This document shows positions 56,368-64,000 of a stretch of 64,000 bases of DNA, one piece after another (the stretch's first letter is position 1; each line of letters begins with the position of its first letter). The DNA comes from Mycobacterium haemophilum DSM 44634 (lineage in GTDB: Bacteria; Actinomycetota; Actinomycetes; Mycobacteriales; Mycobacteriaceae): positions 3,580,687 to 3,644,686 of the forward strand of contig NZ_CP011883.2 of assembly GCF_000340435.2 (NCBI RefSeq). The letters run 5' to 3'. The position numbers and the translations under genes are program-made. A model generated the notes under the pieces. It was not told where the DNA came from. It worked only from the letters and a program-made list of their open reading frames with translations, and made no database searches.

Positions 56368-57975
56368 ATGCTCAGCAACGCCATGGACGAGGCAGGTTCC
56401 GCATCGGCCGACGCTTCGCAATCCGCCGCCACGCAGGCGGCGGCGGCCGGCGGCGGTCACTATCCCGAGAGTCTGGATGCCGGGCTCCTCCGGATCACCG
56501 GCGTCTGTGTGCTGGCCTCGGTGATGGCGGTGCTGGACGTCACCGTCGTCAGCGTCGCGCAACGCACTTTTATCGTCCAGTTCGGGTCTACCCAAGCCAT
56601 CGTCGCGTGGACCATGACCGGCTACACGCTGGCGCTGGCAACCGTGATTCCGATCACCGGGTGGGCAGCTGATCGGTTCGGCACCAAACGGCTTTTCATG
56701 GGTTCACTTGCGGCGTTCACGCTGGGCTCGCTGCTGTGCGCGTTAGCGCCAAACATCCTCTTGCTCATCATATTTCGGGCGTCACAGGGTATTGGCGGCG
56801 GCATGTTGTTGCCGCTGACATTTATGATCATGACCCGCGAAGCAGGACCGGCACGACTGGGCCGCTTGATGGCGGTACTGGGCATCCCGATGTTGCTGGG
56901 CCCAATCGGTGGGCCGATCTTGGGCGGTTGGCTGATCGACGCCTACGGCTGGAAGTGGATCTTCCTGATCAACTTGCCGGTCGGGCTGTTTGCGTTCGCC
57001 CTGGCGGCACTGGTGTTCGGAAAAGATCGCCCAGCTCCGTCGGAGACGCTCGACTTCATCGGCGTGCTGCTGCTGTCGCCCGGCGTGGCGACATTCCTGT
57101 ACGGGGTGTCGTCCATCCCCGACCGCGGCACTGTGGCCGATCGTCAGGTGATGATACCGGTGACCATCGGCCTGGCGTTGATCATCGCGTTTGTCTTGCA
57201 CGCCTGGTTCCGCGCTGATCACCCACTGATCGACCTGCGACTGTTCAGCAACCGGGTAGTCACCCGAGCCAATGTGACGATGCTGGTGTTCGCTGTCGCA
57301 TTTTTCGGCACCGGCCTGCTGCTGCCGAGCTACTTCCAGCAAGTGCTGCACCAAACGCCGATGCAGTCGGGTGTGTACCTGATTCCCCAGGGACTCGGCG
57401 CCATGCTGACGATGCCATTTGCCGGACGTTTCATGGATAAGCGGGGACCGGGCAAGAGCGTGTTGTTGGGCATCATGCTGATATGCGTGGGTTTGGGTAC
57501 GTTCACGTTCGGTGTGGCTAGGCAGGCCGACTACCTCCCGACGCTGCTGGCCGGGCTGGCGATCATGGGCATGGGCATGGGCTGCACCATGATGCCGCTT
57601 TCCGGGTCGTCCGTGCAGGCGCTGACCCCGCATCAGATCGCCCGCGGCACGATGCTGATCAGCGTCAACCAGCAAGTGGGCGGCTCGATGGGAACCGCGC
57701 TCATGTCGGTAGTGTTGACCAGTCAGTTCAATCGAAGCGAAAACATCACCGCCGCAAACAAGCTCGCGCTTGCCGAACACAACGCCGCCCGTCGCGGGGT
57801 GCCGGTTGACCCATCGGCAATTCCGGGCCAGGCCCTCACCCCCGATTTCGCGGGCAGTGTGCTGCACGACCTTTCGCACGCCTACGCCACAGTGTTCGCG
57901 CTGGCGGTCGTGTTGGTGGCGTCCACCATTATTCCGGCGGCGTTTCTGCCGAAGAAGCCACCGGGCCAACGCTAG
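56368..57975 (+). CDS. emrB: DHA2-family multidrug efflux transporter EmrB
   Basis: A 535-residue major-facilitator protein with 14 predicted helices. Motif A appears as G-W-A-A-D-R-F-G-T-K-R-L, motif C-like G-I-P-M-L-L-G-P-I-G-G-P-I-L-G-G-W in helix 5, and D-V-T-V-V-S-V-A in helix 1, all diagnostic for DHA2 drug:proton antiporters. The ATG before L-S-N-A-M-D-E gives the M. tuberculosis length; an ATG five codons later is possible. Confidence 0.92.
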   Translation: MLSNAMDEAGSASADASQSAATQAAAAGGGHYPESLDAGLLRITGVCVLASVMAVLDVTVVSVAQRTFIVQFGSTQAIVAWTMTGYTLALATVIPITGWAADRFGTKRLFMGSLAAFTLGSLLCALAPNILLLIIFRASQGIGGGMLLPLTFMIMTREAGPARLGRLMAVLGIPMLLGPIGGPILGGWLIDAYGWKWIFLINLPVGLFAFALAALVFGKDRPAPSETLDFIGVLLLSPGVATFLYGVSSIPDRGTVADRQVMIPVTIGLALIIAFVLHAWFRADHPLIDLRLFSNRVVTRANVTMLVFAVAFFGTGLLLPSYFQQVLHQTPMQSGVYLIPQGLGAMLTMPFAGRFMDKRGPGKSVLLGIMLICVGLGTFTFGVARQADYLPTLLAGLAIMGMGMGCTMMPLSGSSVQALTPHQIARGTMLISVNQQVGGSMGTALMSVVLTSQFNRSENITAANKLALAEHNAARRGVPVDPSAIPGQALTPDFAGSVLHDLSHAYATVFALAVVLVASTIIPAAFLPKKPPGQR

Positions 57976-58000
57976 TTTGGAGTTCGGGTCGCGAGCGCGC

Positions 58001-58344
58001 GTGTTTGTACAACGACACGCCGTTGCAGCCGGCATTTTGCGGACGCTCGTCACATGGGTCAAGCGGCACGTCGTAGAGCCGACGCGAGCCGGCGACTTGG
58101 CAGCCATGTTTTTGCTGACCGGGGTGCTCGAACTACTGGGCGCCGCGGGCTGTTACTTCCCGTTACCCGCATAGCCTCGGCCGTGTGCTTGTTGGCGCTG
58201 ATGCTGGCCATGTTCCCGACCAACGTCTACGTCGCGCGAATGCCCCATCCGCCCAAGTCGATGACGACGCGGCTATCCCTGCGCACCGCCACCGCGGTCG
58301 TCTACCTCGCCGCTGCCATAATGGTCGCCGTTGGCAGCAGCTAG
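58001..58344 (+). pseudogene. DoxX-family membrane protein, frameshifted
   Basis: From a GTG, one frame gives the first part of a DoxX protein (K-R-H-V-V-E-P-T-R-A-G-D-L-A-A, then M-F-L-L-T-G-V-L-E-L-L-G-A-A-G). Near 58150 the frame slips, and the sequence continues in the next frame as L-L-P-V-T-R-I-A-S-A-V-C-L-L-A-L-M, N-V-Y-V-A-R-M-P-H-P-P and a last helix ending in V-A-V-G-S-S. One indel therefore kills an otherwise preserved gene. Its 3' end overlaps the end of the converging ptrB frame by about 70 bases. Confidence 0.8.
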
Positions 58345-60444
58345 CAGCCAAGCATATTGGAACGCAGTTTCCTGCCAAGCCTTGTAGCGTCCGCTGACGC
58401 CACCGTGGCCCGCAGCCATCTGAGTTTTCAACAACACTGGTTTTCCGTCACTCTTTGTGTACCGTAGCGCCGCAATCCATTTCGCCGGCTCCACGTAGTA
58501 GACTCTGGTGTCGTGCAGTGACGTCATGGCCAAGATGGCGGGGTACTGCTTGGCTTCGATGTTCTCATAGGGCGAATAAGACTTCATATATGAGTAAACA
58601 TCGCTGTCGCTCAACGGATTTCCCCATTCATCCCACTCCGTCACGGTCAGCGGCAACGACGGATCCAGAATGGTGGTCAGCGGATCGACGAACGGCACCT
58701 GCGCGAGGATTCCGGCGAAGAGATCCGGCGCCATGTTGGCCACCACTCCCATCAGCAGACCGCCAGCGCTGCCGCCCAATGCTACTAATTCTTGCGGTCG
58801 GGTCTGCCCCGACTCCACCAGATGCGTTGCCACCGCCACGAAGTCGGTGAACGTGTTCTTCTTCTTCAAGAGCTTGCCATGCTCGTACCATAGCCGTCCC
58901 ATTTCACCACCGCCCCGAACATGGGCGATGGCAAACATCATCCCCCGGTCCAGCAGCGACAGCCGCGGGATGGAAAAACTTGGATCCGTGCAAATCTCGT
59001 ATGCGCCATAGCCGTAAAGTAGTGCTGGAGAAGGGAATTTGATGTCGACGCGATGAACGATCGACACCGGGATCCGGGTGCCGTCGTCCGCCTGCGCCCA
59101 CTCGCGCCGCTCAACATAGTCCTCATGCCGGTAGCCGCCAAGAACGGGCTGCTCGCGTAGCAATGTCCGCTCACCGGTAACCAAATCCATGTCATAGACG
59201 CGCACCGGGGTGACAAACGATCCTGCCCGGATCCGCAATTTGGGCGAGACCCAGTTCGGATTGGCGCCCAGGCTGACCCACATCAGCTCGGAGTCGAACG
59301 AGATCTCGTCGGGTTCCCCGTAGTTCCCGTCGGAGTCGATAGACCACAACTGAACTCGGGGCAACGCCTCACGCCGATAGCTGACCACCAGATGACCGGC
59401 GAAGGCATCAACACCGTCCAGTCGGACGTCGTCGCGATGCGGGATCAGAGTGCGCTGCTGTTCTGGATCGCCAACCGGGGCCTCCACCAGCGTGAAGTTC
59501 ACCGCACCGTCATTGTGCAAAATCAAGAACCGGTCCTGTCCCCCGACTAAGCCGCCGGGTGCGTGCTCCACCGAATACTCGATGCCGTCACGCCGTGGCA
59601 GCACAACGGTGAATTGGGCATCCGGGTTAGTCGAGTCCGCGTAGCGCCACTCGGAGGTGATGGCCGACCCGGCGGCTATAAATACGTAGGCTTCACTTCG
59701 GCTGAGCCCCACCGCGAGCCAGAACCGTTCATCAGCTTCGTGATAAACCTGCTCCGACAGCTCGCCAGAGCCGAGCCGATACCGCCACACTGTATCCGGA
59801 CGGCGGGCCTCATCCAAGGTCAGGTAGTACACGGTGCGGTTGTCGGCAGCCCACGTCGCTCCGGCGCCAATATCCGCGATCTCGTCAGGGTACTGCTCTC
59901 CGGTGCGTAAGTCCTTGAACCGCAGCGTATATTGCTCGTCCCCGACGACGTCCACAGAATACGCCAGCAGATTGGAATCCAGGCTAACCATGAAGGTACC
60001 CAGCGCGAAAAAGTCGTGGCCCTCCGCCTCGACATTCGAATCGAGCAAAACCTGCTCGCCGGGTATCTCAGTATTCTCGTCTAGGGCTGGCGGGGTCCAA
60101 TCATCGGGATCGGTTACTGGGCAGCGACACTGGACGCGATACTGCTTACCCTCGAAGGTACGCGCGTAGTACCACCAGTTGGCTTGACGAGTCGGCACCG
60201 ACAGGTCGGTTTCCTTAGTGCGCGCCTTGATCTCATTGAAAATCTGCTGCTGCAGCGGCTCAAGGTGGGCAGTCGTCTGGTCGACGTAGTCGTTTTCAGC
60301 CTCGAGGTAAGCAACAACTTCCGGATTGTTCTTGTCGCGCAACCATTCGTACGGGTCAAAGAAGACGTCTCCGTGGTGCTCCCGGCGCGTCTCTACGCGC
60401 TTGGCGATCGGCGGTACGGGTCTGCCTATGGAAGTTTTTGTCAT
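58273..60444 (-). CDS. ptrB: Oligopeptidase B, full length
   Basis: A 723-residue S9A prolyl-oligopeptidase-family enzyme cleaving short peptides after Arg/Lys. The N terminus (P-P-I-A-K-R-V-E-T, D-P-Y-E-W-L-R-D), the beta-propeller, and the hydrolase domain with L-G-G-S-A-G-G-L-L-M-G (nucleophile Ser), V-P-F-V-D and the His region G-H-G-G-V-S-G-R are all present. In M. tuberculosis H37Rv this gene is split into ptrBa and ptrBb; here it is uninterrupted. The C terminus runs about 20 residues past the usual end, into the DoxX pseudogene. Its start overlaps the purC stop (ATGA). Confidence 0.95.
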   Translation of the reverse strand: MTKTSIGRPVPPIAKRVETRREHHGDVFFDPYEWLRDKNNPEVVAYLEAENDYVDQTTAHLEPLQQQIFNEIKARTKETDLSVPTRQANWWYYARTFEGKQYRVQCRCPVTDPDDWTPPALDENTEIPGEQVLLDSNVEAEGHDFFALGTFMVSLDSNLLAYSVDVVGDEQYTLRFKDLRTGEQYPDEIADIGAGATWAADNRTVYYLTLDEARRPDTVWRYRLGSGELSEQVYHEADERFWLAVGLSRSEAYVFIAAGSAITSEWRYADSTNPDAQFTVVLPRRDGIEYSVEHAPGGLVGGQDRFLILHNDGAVNFTLVEAPVGDPEQQRTLIPHRDDVRLDGVDAFAGHLVVSYRREALPRVQLWSIDSDGNYGEPDEISFDSELMWVSLGANPNWVSPKLRIRAGSFVTPVRVYDMDLVTGERTLLREQPVLGGYRHEDYVERREWAQADDGTRIPVSIVHRVDIKFPSPALLYGYGAYEICTDPSFSIPRLSLLDRGMMFAIAHVRGGGEMGRLWYEHGKLLKKKNTFTDFVAVATHLVESGQTRPQELVALGGSAGGLLMGVVANMAPDLFAGILAQVPFVDPLTTILDPSLPLTVTEWDEWGNPLSDSDVYSYMKSYSPYENIEAKQYPAILAMTSLHDTRVYYVEPAKWIAALRYTKSDGKPVLLKTQMAAGHGGVSGRYKAWQETAFQYAWLLAAANGDHYGSGEVDDRGGGAQG

Positions 60445-61334
60445 GCTCCTGGACCGATCCAGTTATCGAAGCTCATACCTGAAATCCGTTCATAAGCACT
60501 GATATAGCGACGGCGGGTGGCCTCGATAATGTCATCTGGGAGCGGCGGTGGAGGCAATGCGCCAGCGCGGTCCCAGCCCGACTCGGGGCTGGTGAGCCAG
60601 TTGCGGACGAACTGCTTGTCGAAGCTGGTCTGGACCACACCGATTCGGTAGTCGTCGGCCGGCCAGTACCGCGAGGAGTCCGGCGTGAAGATTTCGTCGG
60701 CCAGCAGCAGGTTGCCGTCGCGGTCGATACCAAATTCAAACTTGGTGTCAGCGATGATGATTCCAGTCGTCAGTGCGTGATCAGCGGCCTGAAGATAAAT
60801 CTGCAACGTGCGGTCGCGCAGTTGGTTGGCGCGCACCGCGCCCACCATCTCGATCACGTGAGCAAACGAAATGTTCTCATCGTGGTCTCCCAGAGCCGCT
60901 TTCGTCGCCGGGGTGAAAAGCGGAGCGGCAAACCTGCTGGCCTCGACCAGGCCCGGCGGCAACGGGATGCCGCACACCTTCCCGGTGGCCTGATAGTCCA
61001 ATAGTCCCGAGCCGGTCAGGTAGCCGCGAGCTACACACTCCACCGGCAGCATGTCGAGCTGCCGAACCACCAGCGCGCGGCCAAGCAGCTCCTCGGGGAT
61101 GCGCGGGTCGTCGGGTGGCCCCGCCAGGTGGTTGGGGGCGTCGACGAAGCCGAAGAAAAACACGCTCATCGCGGTCAGGATCCGGCCCTTGTCCGGAATC
61201 GTGCTGTCCAGGACGTAGTCGAAGGCCGATATCCGGTCCGAAGCAACCATTAAGAGGTGCTCATCGTCGATGCGGTACATCTCGCGGACCTTGCCGCTGG
61301 CCAGATGCCGGTAGTCGGACAATGCGGGGCGCAT
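60441..61334 (-). CDS. purC: SAICAR synthetase
   Basis: A 297-residue phosphoribosylaminoimidazole-succinocarboxamide synthase: G-K-V-R-E-M-Y at the start, S-D-R-I-S-A-F-D-Y-V, V-V-R-Q-L-D-M-L-P-V-E-C-V-A-R-G-Y-L-T-G-S-G, I-I-A-D-T-K-F-E-F-G and D-E-I-F-T-P-D-S-S-R-Y-W. It joins aspartate to CAIR in purine synthesis. It is translationally coupled to ptrB, as in other mycobacteria. Confidence 0.97.
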   Translation of the reverse strand: MRPALSDYRHLASGKVREMYRIDDEHLLMVASDRISAFDYVLDSTIPDKGRILTAMSVFFFGFVDAPNHLAGPPDDPRIPEELLGRALVVRQLDMLPVECVARGYLTGSGLLDYQATGKVCGIPLPPGLVEASRFAAPLFTPATKAALGDHDENISFAHVIEMVGAVRANQLRDRTLQIYLQAADHALTTGIIIADTKFEFGIDRDGNLLLADEIFTPDSSRYWPADDYRIGVVQTSFDKQFVRNWLTSPESGWDRAGALPPPPLPDDIIEATRRRYISAYERISGMSFDNWIGPGA

Positions 61335-61398
61335 CGGGTTAGCCTATCCGGGACCCCAAAACGGGCTTTCAGACCGGCTCTGTGCTGGGATCGGAGCT

Positions 61399-62019
61399 AT
61401 GACTTCGCGGTTTTTGCCCTACGCCACTACCCCCGGCCGGCTGACGGCCCAGCTGTTCAGCGACGTCGCCGTCGTGGTATGGACAGCGGTCTGGGCGCTG
61501 GTCGGTGTAGCCGTGTACGACGCCATCTCGACAATCGCCGATGCCGGAGCGCAAGTCGAGAACGGCGCGCACGGGATCGCCGGCAACCTGGCGTCAGCAA
61601 GCCATGGCATGCAACTGATCCCGGTGCTGGGCAATGCAGTGAGCAAGCCCCTGACGTTGGCCAGCGCGGCCGCGCTCGACATCGCGGACGCCGGGCATAG
61701 CCTGGACACCACAGCGCGCTGGCTCGCGGTGTTGCTCGCACTGGCGGTCGTCGCGTTGCCGATCTTGATGGCGGTGGTGCCGTGGCTGTTCCTGCGGCTT
61801 CGTTTTTTCCGGCGCAAATGGACGGTGACCACCCTGGCCGCGACCCCGGCCGGCGAACAGCTCCTGGCGCTGCGCGCCTTGACACGCCGGTCGCCGAGCA
61901 AGCTCGCCGCCGTGAGCGCGGATCCGGTCGGCGGGTGGCGCCGTGAGGACCCCGGCACCATCCGCGGTCTGGCCGCGCTCGAACTGCGATCGGCCGGGAT
62001 CACGCTTCGCGCGCACTAA
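61399..62019 (+). CDS. Conserved two-helix membrane protein (Rv0779c-type)
   Basis: A 206-residue protein with two main membrane segments (about 21-42 and 110-136) separated by an external Ala/Gly-rich loop of some 65 residues, and a basic cytoplasmic tail after R-L-R-F-F-R-R-K-W. It is conserved at this point in mycobacteria. No functional motif is visible. Confidence 0.85.
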   Translation: MTSRFLPYATTPGRLTAQLFSDVAVVVWTAVWALVGVAVYDAISTIADAGAQVENGAHGIAGNLASASHGMQLIPVLGNAVSKPLTLASAAALDIADAGHSLDTTARWLAVLLALAVVALPILMAVVPWLFLRLRFFRRKWTVTTLAATPAGEQLLALRALTRRSPSKLAAVSADPVGGWRREDPGTIRGLAALELRSAGITLRAH

Positions 62020-62064
62020 CTGGACTCAGCCACGTCGCCAGCTCGACATCGACGAACCTGATCG

Positions 62065-63324
62065 TCACTGCTCCTCAAGCAGTTCCACAACCAAGTGCCG
62101 GATACCGGTATGCCGGTTGCTGCGAGTCCATTCGACCGGCTGTACAACCCGCACCGTGTCGAAGCGCGACAGCAGTTCCTCGAACAGCACGCGCAGTTCC
62201 AGCCGAGCCAGATTGGCGCCCAGGCAATAGTGCACGCCCTGGCCGAAGCCTAAGTGCGGATTGGTTTTTCGGGCAATGTCGAACTCGTCGGCGCGGTCGA
62301 ACACGCGGCCATCGCGGTTAGCTGAGCCCTCCCAGATCTGTACCTTCTGTCCGGTCTTAATCGGCTGTCCGCCGAGCGTAACGTCGCGTGTAGCGGTGCG
62401 CCGCTTGGACGGCGACGGCGACGTCCACCGCACTATCTCCTCGATCGCCGATGGCAACATACCGAAATCCTTACGCAGCGTGTGTAATTGCTCGGGATGA
62501 TCGGCCAGCGCCAGCAGCCCGCCCGCGATCGCGTTACGCGTCGTCTCCGCACCGGCGCTAAACAGCAGACTAAAGAACAAATACAGCTCGAGATCCGACA
62601 GGGTCGGCGCCGCTGGGTCGTGCAGCGTCGCGTTCGCGACTACCGACAACATGTCGTCGGTCGGCTCGGCACGTTTCGACGCGATCAACCCCTGGCCGTA
62701 GGCGTACATCCGCGACCCGGCCGCCGCGGCACTTTCCGAGACGGACATCTGCGCCAAAGATGCCTTGCGCGAGCCGCCGAAGTCGAACTGAGGCTCGATC
62801 GCCTCGAATAGCCAGTGTCGTTCCGATTCCGGCACTCCCAACAGGATGCAGATCATCTGCATTGGTAGTTCGGTGGCAATGTCAACCAGAAAATCGAACG
62901 GTTCACCCGGCACCACCGCGTCCAGCAGTCGGCGCGCACGGGCCCGCAGATCGTCCTCGACGCGACGGATCATCCGCGGTGTCAGCCCGGAGCTCACGAG
63001 TCGCCGAATTTGCGAATGCCGCGGGTCGTCCATCATGTTGAGCACCTGGCCCGCGATCGCCAGATCCTGCAACAGGGTGCCACCAAACGGTCGCTGACCA
63101 CCGGTGACCGATGAGAATGTTCCCGGATCCTTCAGCACCACAAGCGTTTCCGCGTACGTGGCAACGGACCAGAAGCCCTCCGCGTCAGGAGTGTTGTCGG
63201 TCGGCTCGTGCCAGTAAACCGGCGCTGCGTGCCGATGGATAGCAAACAGCTCATGCGGGAAGCCGTTCGCGAAGTTATCCAGATCGGTGAAGTCGATCTC
63301 GGAGAGCGCGCCGGCCAGCGTCAC
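62065..63324 (-). CDS. cyp126: Cytochrome P450 CYP126
   Basis: A 419-residue bacterial P450. The I-helix oxygen-activation motif reads S-A-G-A-E-T-T-R-N, the ExxR helix lies in S-A-I-E-E-I-V-R-W, and the heme loop is H-L-G-F-G-Q-G-V-H-Y-C-L-G-A-N-L-A-R-L-E with the ligand Cys. CYP126 of M. tuberculosis is encoded in the purine cluster and binds azoles; its substrate is not settled. The start overlaps the purB stop (ATGA). Confidence 0.95.
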   Translation of the reverse strand: MTLAGALSEIDFTDLDNFANGFPHELFAIHRHAAPVYWHEPTDNTPDAEGFWSVATYAETLVVLKDPGTFSSVTGGQRPFGGTLLQDLAIAGQVLNMMDDPRHSQIRRLVSSGLTPRMIRRVEDDLRARARRLLDAVVPGEPFDFLVDIATELPMQMICILLGVPESERHWLFEAIEPQFDFGGSRKASLAQMSVSESAAAAGSRMYAYGQGLIASKRAEPTDDMLSVVANATLHDPAAPTLSDLELYLFFSLLFSAGAETTRNAIAGGLLALADHPEQLHTLRKDFGMLPSAIEEIVRWTSPSPSKRRTATRDVTLGGQPIKTGQKVQIWEGSANRDGRVFDRADEFDIARKTNPHLGFGQGVHYCLGANLARLELRVLFEELLSRFDTVRVVQPVEWTRSNRHTGIRHLVVELLEEQ

Positions 63325-64000
63325 AGGATCGCACCTGGCGTGTATTTGGCCGCGTCCGGGTAGCGGCCCACCAGCTTGTCGACCAGCCCAGCCACCTCGT
63401 CGACCTGGTCTGCCGCGGCGCCGGTGAACGCCTTCTTGTCGGCCAGCGCGGCGTCTAGCGCCGCTCGGTCCAACGGCAGCCGTGCATCGGCAGCCAACCG
63501 GTCCAGCAGGTCAGGCTCGGCGCCGTGCTCTCGCATGGCCAGCGCCGTGGCCACCGCGTGTTCTCGGATCACGTGATGAGCGGCCTCGCGACCCATACCA
63601 GCGCGTACGGCCGCGATCAGCACCTTGGTGGTGGCTAGGAACGGCAAATAGCGGTCCAGCTCGCGGCCGATCACCGCCGGGTAGGCGCCGAACTCGTCGA
63701 GCACCGTCAAAAACGTCTCGATCTGCCCGTCGATAGCAAAGAAGCTGTCCGGCAACGCAACTCGACGTACCACTGAGCAGAAGACGTCGCCCTCGTTCCA
63801 CTGCGCGCCGGCCAGTTCGGCTGCCATTACGGCGTAGCCGCGCAACACCACCTGCAGCCCGTTGACCCGTTCACAGCTGCGGGTGTTCATCTTGTGCGGC
63901 ATCGCCGACGAGCCGACCTGTCCCGGCGCGAAGCCCTCGGTGACGAGCTCGTGGCCGGCCATCAACCGGATGGTGTGCGCTAGCGAGGAAGGGCCGGCCC
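63321..64000 (-). CDS. purB: Adenylosuccinate lyase, C-terminal part (gene continues beyond window)
   Basis: The frame is open to the window edge. It contains the fumarase-superfamily signature G-S-S-A-M-P-H-K-M-N-T, in which the Ser is catalytic, and the C-terminal adenylosuccinate-lyase domain. The enzyme releases fumarate from SAICAR and from adenylosuccinate. Only about the last 226 codons are in the window. It is translationally coupled to cyp126. Confidence 0.95.
   Translation of the reverse strand, partial: AGPSSLAHTIRLMAGHELVTEGFAPGQVGSSAMPHKMNTRSCERVNGLQVVLRGYAVMAAELAGAQWNEGDVFCSVVRRVALPDSFFAIDGQIETFLTVLDEFGAYPAVIGRELDRYLPFLATTKVLIAAVRAGMGREAAHHVIREHAVATALAMREHGAEPDLLDRLAADARLPLDRAALDAALADKKAFTGAAADQVDEVAGLVDKLVGRYPDAAKYTPGAIL

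Noticed and set aside
56782..58107. A 441-codon minus-strand frame inside emrB
   Set aside because: His/Gln-rich composition from reading a GC-rich transporter gene in antisense; no start context and no motif.
1..64000. CRISPR arrays
   Set aside because: No set of regularly spaced 20-40 base repeats with unique spacers was seen; the only tandem repeat is the 56-bp array without spacers.

Overview
The window is chromosomal DNA from a slow-growing Mycobacterium. Gene content and order follow the M. tuberculosis H37Rv interval Rv0777-Rv0837c, inverted relative to H37Rv. Supporting signs are high GC, GTG/TTG starts, mycobacterial-only families (CpsY, LmeA, MshD, PhoY2, DesA1, PE/PPE, MCE) and three MIRU-type repeats. 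It is not M. tuberculosis: ptrB is intact, the encapsulin/peroxidase pair expected between pepC and Rv0794c is missing, and several accessory blocks are present. I do not name a species. Orthology statements rest on my recollection of H37Rv, not on a search.

Layout. 1-2.6 kb holds a decayed nucleotidyltransferase toxin/antitoxin pair (AbiE/MenAT type) and a collapsed xis-int remnant next to a cluster of four tRNA genes (Phe, Asp, Glu, Lys). 3.3-11.8 kb is core: Rv0831c-like, a methyltransferase, kmtR, a TetR regulator, desA1, dus, an LCP ligase and phoY2. 11.8-14.1 kb is a degraded Pst phosphate operon: pstS and phoT survive, while pstC and pstA have collapsed into one remnant. 14.3-20.4 kb carries mshD, glnR, lmeA, thiX and a sulfur operon (DUF4395, cysA2, sseC2) preceded by a poly-cysteine leader peptide, then a nitrobindin-like gene. 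20.5-24.5 kb is an accessory pair: a membrane TrkA-N/RyR protein and a TIR protein with a transmembrane helix and a PknH-type extracellular sensor. 24.8-39.1 kb is core (aminotransferase, YgfZ, DUF3073, purM, purF, cpsY, Rv0805, purL, pepC), interrupted by a stand-alone MceA-type gene.

39.4-45.2 kb is an accessory island for cell-wall D-amino acids and beta-lactams. It has a LysR regulator with a cytosolic beta-lactamase-like hydrolase on one strand. On the other strand are a D,D-carboxypeptidase, a BlaC-like lipoprotein beta-lactamase and an exported, apparently circularly permuted D-amino-acid oxidase. 45.2-46.7 kb is a graveyard of IS110 and MOSC fragments, one intact PE gene and a dead PPE gene. 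46.8-64 kb is core again: a pyridine nucleotide-disulfide reductase, a monooxygenase, a GntR-controlled operon, purQ/purS, emrB, ptrB, purC, cyp126 and the 3' part of purB.

Seven de novo purine genes (purM, F, L, Q, S, C, B) lie on the minus strand in several blocks. The two most interesting systems are the TIR-sensor/RyR pair and the LysR/D,D-carboxypeptidase/BlaC/permuted D-amino-acid oxidase island.
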